Below are positions 24,459 to 31,816 of a DNA stretch of 41,812 nt, piece by piece. Source of the DNA: a virus. Positions within the stretch are counted from its first letter, which is position 1. Each line of letters begins with the position of its first letter. The notes beneath the pieces are model-generated. The model saw only the letters and a program-made list of their open reading frames with translations, was not told where the DNA came from and ran no database searches. The stretch covers positions 1 through 41,812 of the IMG/VR virus record IMGVR_UViG_3300033151_000761. The stretch is one strand, 5' to 3'. Made by a program: the position numbers and the translations under genes.

Positions 24459-25628
24459 ATGGCTACAAAAACAGTAACTAAATCACTAGGTGGGATTGAA
24501 GACCTACTATTAGGTGAAGAAATTCGAACACAATCAAGAGCGGGCCAAACTGTCAACGTGACAGGTCTAGCTGGCTCTACTATTCCATTAGCTGGGGCTA
24601 ACTCAGAAACTATCGAAGAAGCTGTCAGTAGTATGGGTAGTGACCTAGCTGAGCTAAGTACAGAGGTGGCTATTACCGCAGGCAAAGCCGCCCACAACTT
24701 TATCATGAATGGCCGTTTTGACATTTGGCAGCGCAGCAATACCTTTTCTGGTACAGGGTTTGGCGCAGCTGATAGATGGACAGCACTACGTGTAGACTCT
24801 ACGCTAGACCAGTCTCGCCAGGCATTTGACGTGGGCCAGACTGTTGTGCCAGGTAACCCTAGCTACTTTCACCGGTCGGTAGTAGTACATAATGATGGCT
24901 CAGCTAATTCTGCTCTCATAGGTCAGCCTATTGAGTCAGCCTCTACTGGCGCTAACTTAACAGTCACTTTGTCTTACTGGGCTAAAGCTAGTACTGCAGG
25001 GCTTAAAATCGCGAATGAGTTCACTCAAATATTTGACCCAACTACTGGGGACCCTGACGGTACTAACCCAGTGCAAGGCATTGGTGTGTCCTCTCACGTG
25101 TTGACAACTAGTTGGCAGAAATACACAGCTACTGTTACCTTACCTCCATTAACTCCTGGGCAAGCCTATGATAACTCAACTAGTTATGTTGGTGTGATTT
25201 TTTGGTTTGACGCTAACTCTCAGTACGACAGTAGAACTAATGGGCTAGGTGCACAGACTGGGACTTTTGATATTGCACAAGTGCAAGTTGAAGCTGGTCC
25301 TACTGCTACTACTATGCAAATTAGAAGTAGAGCATTAGAACTAGCTTTATGTCAGCGATACTACCAGGAAGGTACTATTGAATGGAGAGGACTAACTGAT
25401 TCTAATATCAATCAAGGGTATAGACAAACCTTGCCAGTTACGATGCGAGTTGCCCCCTCTATTGCTAAAGAGGAGATTGACATTGAAGAGAATGTAGTTT
25501 CCACTAGTTTAGTCTCCCCTAGTAGAACCTCTATTGGGATTACCAGTAGAGGCCAGACTAGTGGAGAAGCTCGAGTTCACATTAACTACAACTTGTATGC
25601 TGAACTAGCTGTCCCAGTGGACGCCTAG
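24459..25628 (+). CDS. Second tail fibre/spike with carbohydrate-binding-like domain
   Basis: A 389-residue protein. Its N-terminus (GGIEDLLLGEEIRTQSRAG, VNVTG) matches that of the 8672-10171 fibre, so both probably dock to the same virion site or hub. From about residue 78 it has NFIMNGRFDIWQRS and DRW, the start of a beta-sandwich domain common in phage receptor-binding proteins, then AKAS...WQKYTATVTLP and DIAQVQVEAG strands, as in carbohydrate-binding modules. It would recognise a surface glycan. GAGGAAAT lies before the ATG. It is the last gene of the virion operon and its stop overlaps the stop of the convergent VRR-NUC gene; no terminator lies between. Confidence 0.8.
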   Translation: MATKTVTKSLGGIEDLLLGEEIRTQSRAGQTVNVTGLAGSTIPLAGANSETIEEAVSSMGSDLAELSTEVAITAGKAAHNFIMNGRFDIWQRSNTFSGTGFGAADRWTALRVDSTLDQSRQAFDVGQTVVPGNPSYFHRSVVVHNDGSANSALIGQPIESASTGANLTVTLSYWAKASTAGLKIANEFTQIFDPTTGDPDGTNPVQGIGVSSHVLTTSWQKYTATVTLPPLTPGQAYDNSTSYVGVIFWFDANSQYDSRTNGLGAQTGTFDIAQVQVEAGPTATTMQIRSRALELALCQRYYQEGTIEWRGLTDSNINQGYRQTLPVTMRVAPSIAKEEIDIEENVVSTSLVSPSRTSIGITSRGQTSGEARVHINYNLYAELAVPVDA

Positions 25629-25888
25629 TCAAACAGCGCTTTAACATCATCCAGGTGGCGAGCTACTATAGCTATGCCACCTGCCTTTGTTATTTCACCA
25701 AGGTGGTGCTCTTGTAGTTTGCTGACAACTCCTGTTTTGGTTTTCCCTTCGATTGCATAGAAGTGCCCATTAATACAAGCAATAATATCTGGCACACCAG
25801 CACGATTGCTAGCAATAGTTTTGAAGACATATCCACCTCTATTAGTTATGTAGTCTTGAATTTTTTTATTTAGTTGTTGCTCAGTCAT
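25625..25888 (-). CDS. VRR-NUC domain nuclease
   Basis: An 87-residue single-domain nuclease of the PD-(D/E)XK superfamily. The catalytic elements are GVPDI (Asp34), then EGK (Glu47, Lys49) and a Gln in helix SKLQEHH. Stand-alone phage VRR-NUC proteins are proposed structure-specific nucleases acting in recombination or replication. It overlaps the ligase gene by 8 bases and is the last gene of the replication operon, meeting the virion operon tail to tail. Confidence 0.88.
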   Translation of the reverse strand: MTEQQLNKKIQDYITNRGGYVFKTIASNRAGVPDIIACINGHFYAIEGKTKTGVVSKLQEHHLGEITKAGGIAIVARHLDDVKALFD

Positions 25889-27137
25889 CTTTATCCCACC
25901 GTATAGCTGCCAACCTAGGTAGAAACAACGACCAGTCTCCAGTTACGGAGTCCTGAATAACAGAGTTATATCTCACCTCTACTACCTTATCTAGGTAGTC
26001 CTTGAATTGTATAGCTCGTTCTAGGTCAGTCAAGCCAGTACCAACTTTAACATTGATAGCTTTACCTTCAACGACACCAACACAAACCAAAGCCCCAACT
26101 TGCCCTTGGTACTTACCTGTACCGTCATCTACGCCTACACACTTTAGGTCTGCAGTCTTGATGGCTTTCAGCTTAACCCAGTCTTTGGACCGCTTAAAGG
26201 TATAGAGGTGGTCCAGGCTCTTCAGGATAACCCCCTCTTGGCCCTCAGCTAGGTAGGACTCAAACAGCTTATTAGCTTCCTCAGGACCTCTGAGCACGGT
26301 ACACTTAGCTAGTTTGAAGTGCTTAGAAGGTAGCTTTCGGACTACCGACCTAGCTAACTCCAGTCTATCAACATAGGTATCACCGCACTTACCAGCATTA
26401 AACTCAGCTAGGGACATGGCATCAAAGATGTTAACCACCAGGCTACTTTCTAAAATACTAGCCTTATGCTGTGCTGAATTAAGCATCCCAGCCACCTTAG
26501 GTCGGTCCTCACAAGTGCCCCCTATCAAGGTAATCTCAGTGTCTAGCATAATCCCAGTAGCAGAGTCGTGCATACCTAGTTGGTACTTACAAGCGTCCAG
26601 GACTTTCCCAGCTAGTAGAGGCAGGTGCAAAGCCTTACCATTTCTAGTTCTAAACAGTACGTCCTCACCATCAAAGGTGATAACAACACGCACACCATCA
26701 TACTTTAGCTGCCCAACAACTGGGTACTTAACTAGGGAAACATGCACCCCCTTAGCTAGTTGAACCTTAAATATATTGATGAGATTAGGCCAAGCTTTAT
26801 TAACAGAAGTGGCAGTAACTCCACACTGCAAGTCTTTATTACAAATCAGCTTAACGAGGTCTCCATAGCCTCTACAATGGTTCTTTACCTTGCTTCTGGC
26901 AGCCATCCCAGTTAGCTCTCTACTAGACAGTAGGGATAGAACATAGGCATCTTCAGGACAGAAAGCCTTAACCTTAGCTAGGTCAATCTCTGCATCAGAA
27001 AACTTAAGCCAATAAGTTTTGTCTTGGCTGTAGGCTGCTTGAAACATCTTTTTATCATACTCATCTAGGTTAGCTAGTACTTCCTGCTTTTCTAGGGTAC
27101 TAGTCGTAGCTCGAAGTGTGTTCAATATAGTGTTCAT
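25881..27137 (-). CDS. ATP-dependent DNA ligase
   Basis: A 418-residue ligase that seals nicks in DNA, using ATP to form an enzyme-AMP intermediate. The nucleophile is Lys145 in QLKYDGVR. Later motifs visible are FRTRNG (motif III region), LDTEI, GQEGVILKS and KLKAIK (motif V). The start at 27137 is supported by GGAGAACAAAA and by ATGA overlap with the preceding gene; an in-frame extension to 27224 would run through that gene. The size fits T4/T7-type phage ligases. It would join Okazaki fragments and repair nicks together with the 5'-3' exonuclease and PolA. Confidence 0.93.
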   Translation of the reverse strand: MNTILNTLRATTSTLEKQEVLANLDEYDKKMFQAAYSQDKTYWLKFSDAEIDLAKVKAFCPEDAYVLSLLSSRELTGMAARSKVKNHCRGYGDLVKLICNKDLQCGVTATSVNKAWPNLINIFKVQLAKGVHVSLVKYPVVGQLKYDGVRVVITFDGEDVLFRTRNGKALHLPLLAGKVLDACKYQLGMHDSATGIMLDTEITLIGGTCEDRPKVAGMLNSAQHKASILESSLVVNIFDAMSLAEFNAGKCGDTYVDRLELARSVVRKLPSKHFKLAKCTVLRGPEEANKLFESYLAEGQEGVILKSLDHLYTFKRSKDWVKLKAIKTADLKCVGVDDGTGKYQGQVGALVCVGVVEGKAINVKVGTGLTDLERAIQFKDYLDKVVEVRYNSVIQDSVTGDWSLFLPRLAAIRWDKDD

Positions 27138-27349
27138 TTTTGTTCTCCATTGTGGATAATAATAATTGGGTGGCTGAGGGCATAACCTAGTATAAAAGGC
27201 CATACAAATGTCAGAGCCCCCCACATAAGAAAACTAGGTTGTAACCCTAGCTGTAGGCGCTTCCCGTAGTCCACACCTAATGTTAACATATACCCACCTA
27301 GCCAGCAGACAACTAGGGATAGGTTTTGTAGCATAAACTCAGTAATCAT
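27134..27349 (-). CDS. Small membrane protein (two TM segments)
   Basis: A 71-residue protein with hydrophobic stretches LSLVVCWLGGYMLTLGV and LMWGALTFVWPFILGYAL separated by a short basic loop (DYGKRLQLGLQ). It overlaps its neighbours on both sides. It could be a holin or another inner-membrane phage protein, but no endolysin gene is adjacent, so the role is open. Confidence 0.7.
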   Translation of the reverse strand: MITEFMLQNLSLVVCWLGGYMLTLGVDYGKRLQLGLQPSFLMWGALTFVWPFILGYALSHPIIIIHNGEQK

Positions 27350-27569
27350 CTGAGTGCTCCTCTAAAGAAAGTAAAAATATAGCTGAGATTGTCAACATGG
27401 GGAACCATAGAAATAGCCACCCCACTACTAGGGTTACCCTCCACACACCCCCGTTAGGTGGCCCAGAGTTATCCTGCTTAGCTATAAGCTGACTTATGAC
27501 TAAGCCTATTAGCAAGTATAACACACCTAGTAGCCCACCTAGGGACCAAGGAGAAAGAAATTCGTTCAT
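27339..27569 (-). CDS. Small membrane protein (two TM segments)
   Basis: A 76-residue protein with TM-like segments WSLGGLLGVLYLLIGLVISQLI and VTLVVGWLFLWFPMLTISAIFLL around a polar loop (AKQDNSGPPNGG), and an acidic end (EEHSDDY). Its ATG overlaps the helicase stop (ATGA) and its end overlaps the next membrane-protein gene. Two small membrane proteins in tandem recall holin/antiholin or spanin pairs; this is context only. Confidence 0.7.
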   Translation of the reverse strand: MNEFLSPWSLGGLLGVLYLLIGLVISQLIAKQDNSGPPNGGVWRVTLVVGWLFLWFPMLTISAIFLLSLEEHSDDY

Positions 27570-28768
27570 TTTAGTTCCTCTTTTTTAAACAGCGAATCAA
27601 TAAAATTGGTTTTGTTCTTCGTAACTGTAGTGTACACTTGTTCTGATACTGCTCCTTTAACAAGTATAAAGTGTACGTTGATAGGAGTCTCCCGCTTAGA
27701 GTTAGCTTGGCGTGCACGACGTTGACTATGCTTAGCAGTAGAGAAGTCCTGAGAGTACACAACTAGGTGCTCGTGCATTGACAGGTCAACACCCTCAGCA
27801 TAACTAGTGGCCTGGAGAATACGAGCTTCTGAAAACCAAGCTTCTAGCTTCTCCTTCTCTGCAATATAGTTGTACATAATCACCAGCTCAGGAGTATCCC
27901 CAAACTTATCCATTATATACTTTACCTTCTCTACATTATTAAGTACTATTCTGTTGTTACCTAGTTTAGCTGTACCTCCTTCTAGCATGTGCAGACTAGT
28001 CCTAAGTTTCATTGGTGTATCACATACTAGGGGCTGACCCCTTAGCTCAACTAGTCTGTCCTTAAGCAATGTATTGTAGGTTGCTTTAGCAGGCGCATCC
28101 AACTCAATGTAATGAAGAATATCCTTAGGTTCATGCTCAAATCCTAGTTCAGCCCTAGTCCGCTTAATAAACAGGCCCTGGACGTACTGGTCTACCTCCT
28201 CTCCTTTACTTAGTTTATAAGACTCAAACTGTCTACCTGACACATACTGAATATCTGGTATACCGAAAGCCCTGTGCCAGTCATAGGCGTTCTTATAGTT
28301 TCTAAACGGACTAAAGTCACTCAGAGCTAGTTGATGATATAGCTGATGGTGGCCCTGCGCATAGGGCGTAGCCGACAAATATATGAGTGGCTTACCCTTA
28401 GTTAGCCTACGCACTTGTTTCCACATAACAGACTGCTTTGGGAATCCACTTAGATATGAGTGAGCCTCGTCTATTATCACTAAATCAAAACTAGTCTTTA
28501 ACTTACCTACCTGATGGTAGTTGGTTACTGTGTAGTTCTTAGTATGAGGCCACTGAGCTAGGGTTTCATGCCACCCAGGTAGCGCAGACTTCTTAGTTAT
28601 AACTAGGATGTTGTTGCAGTCCCCTAGTTCACATGCCACAAGAGCTGTTAAGGTTTTCCCTGTACGCTCCTCCATAGCCAGGTACACAATTTTATACCCA
28701 GCCAGGATTTGCACGGCAACTAACCCTAGCTCAGTTTGATGAGGGAAAGGCACCATTTGTTTAGCCAT
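27566..28768 (-). CDS. SF2 DNA helicase/ATPase (SNF2-like)
   Basis: A 400-residue helicase. Motif I is AMEERTGKT (about 31-39), motif II DEAH (100-103), motif III YLSATP, and a C-terminal RecA domain carries EGVDLS and QRRARQANSKR (motifs V and VI). The N-terminal HQTELG gives a Q-motif-like start. It likely remodels DNA or RNA structures during replication or recombination, as in many T7-like and roseophage genomes. The start at 28768 is chosen because GGGAG lies 6 bases upstream; the longer frame to 28795 has no such site and would overlap the exonuclease further. Confidence 0.88.
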   Translation of the reverse strand: MAKQMVPFPHQTELGLVAVQILAGYKIVYLAMEERTGKTLTALVACELGDCNNILVITKKSALPGWHETLAQWPHTKNYTVTNYHQVGKLKTSFDLVIIDEAHSYLSGFPKQSVMWKQVRRLTKGKPLIYLSATPYAQGHHQLYHQLALSDFSPFRNYKNAYDWHRAFGIPDIQYVSGRQFESYKLSKGEEVDQYVQGLFIKRTRAELGFEHEPKDILHYIELDAPAKATYNTLLKDRLVELRGQPLVCDTPMKLRTSLHMLEGGTAKLGNNRIVLNNVEKVKYIMDKFGDTPELVIMYNYIAEKEKLEAWFSEARILQATSYAEGVDLSMHEHLVVYSQDFSTAKHSQRRARQANSKRETPINVHFILVKGAVSEQVYTTVTKNKTNFIDSLFKKEELK

Positions 28769-29300
28769 TAGCAGCTCCCTGCTTACGAAGCTCAACTAGA
28801 TACAAATATTGCCACATCGCATCATCTAACGCTACATGCGGGGTTAGGGAGATACCTGGCTCAAAGCCAACTAGTGGGGGAGACTCTTCTTTTAGCGTTC
28901 TGAAACATCTATCAAGATAGAAAGGCCAAGGCAGGAGCACCCCTGCTGCTCTATATGCTGAAGCTAAGATTACATTATCGAAGCTGGCTCCGTTCCCCCA
29001 CACCGCAGTTACTTCATACTGTGAGAGTAGCTGACTAAATGCAACTAGGGAGTCAACTAGGTGGGATGCACCGCTTAGGCTCTCCCGCTTAGCTTCTTCT
29101 GACTGTGTTAGCCACCAAAGAATAGTAGCTGCATCAGCCACGCCTGCTTCCATACCACTAGCTAAGGTATTAGACAAGCTAAACTGCTTTACAATACCAT
29201 CAGAATCAAAGAGAACCGCTCCAATAGAAACGATGGCTGCATTAGGTCCAATGCCCATAGTCTCCAGGTCTAACATTACTTCTACTTGTTGCTTGCTCAT
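28761..29300 (-). CDS. DnaQ-like 3'-5' exonuclease (DEDD)
   Basis: A 179-residue RNase H-fold exonuclease. Metal-binding residues: MLDLETMG (Asp11, Glu13), WGNGASFDNVIL (Asp108) and HVALDDA (His155, Asp160). It resembles exodeoxyribonuclease VIII-like/Rv2179c-like phage exonucleases acting on DNA or RNA ends. AGGAG lies before the ATG, which overlaps the preceding exonuclease stop (ATGA). PolA already carries its own proofreading domain, so this enzyme probably acts elsewhere, for example in host DNA or RNA turnover. Confidence 0.87.
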   Translation of the reverse strand: MSKQQVEVMLDLETMGIGPNAAIVSIGAVLFDSDGIVKQFSLSNTLASGMEAGVADAATILWWLTQSEEAKRESLSGASHLVDSLVAFSQLLSQYEVTAVWGNGASFDNVILASAYRAAGVLLPWPFYLDRCFRTLKEESPPLVGFEPGISLTPHVALDDAMWQYLYLVELRKQGAANG

Positions 29301-29812
29301 AGCTCTACTCCTGTAAAGTCCCCTTCAGAGTCGCTAAACCCATCTTCAGACTTATATTCTAGTTCTTTAAAGTGCTCCTCAAAAGGAACAAACGTATCTC
29401 TCAGCATATACAGCAGACGGTGGTTCTCTTCATACAGTCCACCATCTAACAAGCCTAGTTCTTCGTAAACCAAGTAGACCGTATGTGCTGGAGGTAAACC
29501 TAGCTCAGCACCTTCTGCCAAGATTAGTCTTGCTTTTACATCTCCCACACGGAAGATACCTTGGATATTATCGCCAGCATCGCCAACTAACATCTGGTAT
29601 GCGAGAAGCCACTGTGCGTCTAACTGAGAGGTATGTCTCGCTTCTTTATTTACAAAGTTGAAATGCCAGCCCGCTGACTGGAAATTATCCTTGTCAATCC
29701 CGATCAGCACACTTGAGCCCTGATACTTCTGGTGACAGTTGACAGCATAGTCATCAGCTTCCATGTTCTCAGAAATTAGACAACCAAACTGAAGAATAGC
29801 CCACTCAAACAA
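29297..29812 (-). pseudogene. 5'-3' exonuclease (T7 gp6-like/FEN), C-terminal fragment
   Basis: The readable frame extends upstream to 29887 and would give RREVAVTKPYKGQRAQEKP before this ORF; 29812 is only a TTG. The fragment holds the metal-binding ENMEADDYAV and the helix-hairpin-helix region VGDAGDNIQGIFRVGDVKA of 5'-3' exonucleases, which remove RNA primers and degrade DNA. The N-terminal part lies in another frame at 29872-30078. About ten residues expected between the two parts are missing. The junction fits a deletion between two copies of TCCGTCGTG. It is either truly inactivated or a sequence/assembly error. Confidence 0.8.
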
Positions 29813-29871
29813 AGCTAGGTAATGAAGAGGCTTTTCTTGGGCCCGTTGGCCTTTATAAGGCTTAGTTACGG

Positions 29872-30078
29872 CTACCTCACGACGGATTCAGTAGGGTTTA
29901 CAATGTTAGTCTGCACAAAGTCAACTAACGCTTTGCATGCACTTGGGAAGCCTCCTTCGTCGTCCTCAAATACCGCACTACATCTATAAATTGCACTATC
30001 AAAATCCACAATGCCTAGGTACAACTTAGGTAAGGCTTGAGGGGCTGCATCTTTAGGGTGAACCATTTGTTCTGCCAT
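29872..30078 (-). pseudogene. 5'-3' exonuclease, N-terminal fragment
   Basis: Sixty-eight codons ending at a TAG. It contains the first metal-binding Asp in YLGIVDFDSAIYRCSA and the helix CKALVDFVQTNIVNPT, as in 5'-3' exonucleases. The continuation (RREVAVTKPYKG and onward) lies in a different frame of the same strand from 29887 down. The ATG at 30078 has GGAGAAAG upstream and a promoter near 30104, so the original gene started here and covered 30078 to 29297. Confidence 0.8.
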
Positions 30079-30103
30079 TTACTTTCTCCGTTAATAAAAA
30101 TAT

Positions 30104-30133
30104 ATTATATCACAAGTAAAATAATAATGTTTA
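30104..30133 (-). promoter_or_regulatory. Promoter for the exonuclease-to-VRR gene run
   Basis: Minus strand: extended -10 GTGATATAAT (TATAAT at 30104-30109), with TAAACA at 30128-30133 as a possible -35 at 18 bases. The TGATATAAT form is shared with other promoters in the window. Confidence 0.55.
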
Positions 30134-30151
30134 ATTTTATTACTTCTTAAT

Positions 30152-30228
30152 ATCCCCGTCATCAGACGATAATCCGAAACCTACGTTATCATATAAGGTC
30201 AAGATTATCGTCGTGTGACGGAGATATT
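30152..30228. other. Long imperfect inverted repeat, contains 65-bp element copy 3
   Basis: GACGATAATC at 30165-30174 pairs with GATTATCGTC at about 30203-30212, CCGTCA with TGACGG, and AATATC with GATATT further out, giving a stem of about 22 pairs around a 28-base loop. The segment 30166-30230 is also the third copy of the 65-bp element found at 410-475 and 903-967. It lies between two genes of the same strand, just downstream of the 30243 stop codon, so it may act as a terminator, RNA-stability element or protein-binding site. Confidence 0.7.
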
Positions 30229-30242
30229 TAGTAGGCAGAAAC

Positions 30243-31430
30243 CTAGTTCTGGTCTAACTCCAGGAGAAAAGCCACGTTTGTCATGAGATGAGCTAGGTGG
30301 GGTAGGCCACTGTCAGAATCATTTTGCTCTCCCCCTCGCCACGCTTCTAAGTGACGGAATGCAGCGGCAATATATCTATCCTGGTCACCTCCTCGCCAGT
30401 TGTTAGGCGCATACTTCTTAGCTCCATACGTCAGAACTTCTGCTAGTGCTTTGGTTGAACTAGTTGGGATAAGGTCATAACGTAACTTATCAGTATCAAA
30501 CTTCATAAAGTCAGTCACCTCTACAGTCTCAGTTATCCCAACTAAGGAGATGTACTTTGCACAAGTTTCGCAAGGCTGATGAGTACAGTAGATGACACTA
30601 GGCACTTCATTAGGAAAGCTAGCTTTGAACCTGTCTATAGCGGCAACCTCAGCATGTACCACCTCAGCTAGGGTTTTCCCCTCAGAGTCCTCACACGTAT
30701 GAGAAAAAGGATTATAGTTGGAAGCTTCAGAAAAGTGAGTCCCTTCTGCGTTGGACACAACAGCTCCAACCTTGCGTTTCTTGGCTGTGCTTTGCTTTGC
30801 TGTTGCCAATGCTAGCTTCTTAAAGCCGTCTGGAGCTAGTCTTACCCTTAGTTGAGTGGCTTCTTTTGGAGGTTCTTCTGTTGTGGAGAGCTCTTCTGTT
30901 GCCGTAGGCCATCCAAAAGACTTAAGTAACGCAGAGATGTCTACTTCCGGTCCTACGTAGTTTGGGCCCTTTCCCTCAGAGCTGTACTTCTCTCCTTTTG
31001 GGATATGCTTTTGGGACTTAGTACGGTTGCTAGTAAGAATGATGCTAAGTAGTGACACTGCACCATCAACACTATCCAGTAGTTCAACTAGGTCAGAGAA
31101 AGCATCTTGACCTAGGGTTATAAGGCCTACAAAGTTATCACTAGAGATAAGTAAAGCGGTAGGGCTGCCTCTTACTACTTTGAATACCTCGTCTGTTCTA
31201 ACATCCTGTAGTTCTAAGATACCAAGCACTAAGAAAAGTATATCCCCTAGGGCATCAACACTTTCAGCTAGGCATGTAGCATTAGCCAGTTCTTGTTGCT
31301 CAGAAGCTAGGAAACCATATAGATCTGTGTGGTCAATATTTTTGATTCCTCTTACCCCGTACCATTCAAGAATGTTTTGGCTAATGCCCCTTAGCTGAGC
31401 GCTTTGGTCTTTCGTTAAATTTCTGTTCAT
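30243..31430 (-). CDS. Fusion: MazG-like - dCMP deaminase - dATP/dGTP diphosphohydrolase-like
   Basis: A 395-residue three-part nucleotide enzyme. Residues about 1-130 are helical with a MazG-type metal site (Glu44, Glu47, Glu56, Asp59, then GDI). Residues about 195-305 are a cytidine/deoxycytidylate deaminase: His259-Ala-Glu261 and Pro286-Cys287-x-x-Cys290 for zinc. Residues about 308-395 match the DUF5664-type dATP/dGTP diphosphohydrolase (KFDTDKLRYDLIP, YGAKKYAPNNWRGG, FRHLEAWRGGE, SGLPHLAHL). It could hydrolyse dNTPs to dNMPs and convert dCMP to dUMP. It overlaps the DHFR-like gene (ATGA) in a run with the ThyA-like gene. Three such activities in one chain are unusual. Confidence 0.82.
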   Translation of the reverse strand: MNRNLTKDQSAQLRGISQNILEWYGVRGIKNIDHTDLYGFLASEQQELANATCLAESVDALGDILFLVLGILELQDVRTDEVFKVVRGSPTALLISSDNFVGLITLGQDAFSDLVELLDSVDGAVSLLSIILTSNRTKSQKHIPKGEKYSSEGKGPNYVGPEVDISALLKSFGWPTATEELSTTEEPPKEATQLRVRLAPDGFKKLALATAKQSTAKKRKVGAVVSNAEGTHFSEASNYNPFSHTCEDSEGKTLAEVVHAEVAAIDRFKASFPNEVPSVIYCTHQPCETCAKYISLVGITETVEVTDFMKFDTDKLRYDLIPTSSTKALAEVLTYGAKKYAPNNWRGGDQDRYIAAAFRHLEAWRGGEQNDSDSGLPHLAHLMTNVAFLLELDQN

Positions 31431-31816
31431 CTTACTCTCTCATAAATAGTTAACTCGGAGCCGCCCGCAAGCAGCTCATAAGCATCAAAAAAAGACATAT
31501 CGAAGGACTTCCCATGAAGTACCTCTTTATCTGTACGTACTACATACATAATGTCTGGTGGGTTAGTTCTAAAGGTACTAATACCTAGGTTTACATCCCA
31601 GTCGTCTGTAGGGTCGGTAGTCCACCCACTGACTATACCTAGCATAGAAGGAGGTAAACCACAAAACGTATTAACTGAACACAGTATCTTCTTGCCTTTA
31701 ACTAGGTGCAGAAGAAAACCTTTGTCCCAACTAGGTCGAGCTGGTAAACTTCCATCTTCTCTGAGATAGAAGTTATCAGCTGACAGTAAGACAATACCAG
31801 CTGTCTGTTTACTCAT
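31427..31816 (-). CDS. DHFR-like protein
   Basis: A 129-residue protein. Although short (typical DHFR about 160), it shows the DHFR order: an N-terminal strand (GIVLLSADNF), LPARPSWDKGFLLHLVKGKKILCSVNTF, which aligns with the bacterial LPxxLPxDxxxFK...VxMGxxT region with Asp31 at the catalytic acid position, and a C-terminal AGGSELT like the GGxxxY cofactor motif. If active it would regenerate tetrahydrofolate after a thymidylate-synthase-type methylation. It lies between the ThyA-like and deaminase genes and overlaps both (ATGA). The match is by eye, and several usual residues are not obvious, so an inactive or divergent function remains possible. Confidence 0.55.
   Translation of the reverse strand: MSKQTAGIVLLSADNFYLREDGSLPARPSWDKGFLLHLVKGKKILCSVNTFCGLPPSMLGIVSGWTTDPTDDWDVNLGISTFRTNPPDIMYVVRTDKEVLHGKSFDMSFFDAYELLAGGSELTIYERVR

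Noticed and set aside
30243-31430. 2-aminoadenine (Z) genome, because of the dATP/dGTP diphosphohydrolase-like domain
   Set aside because: No PurZ-like adenylosuccinate synthetase and no HD-type DatZ were found, so the Z pathway is not supported.
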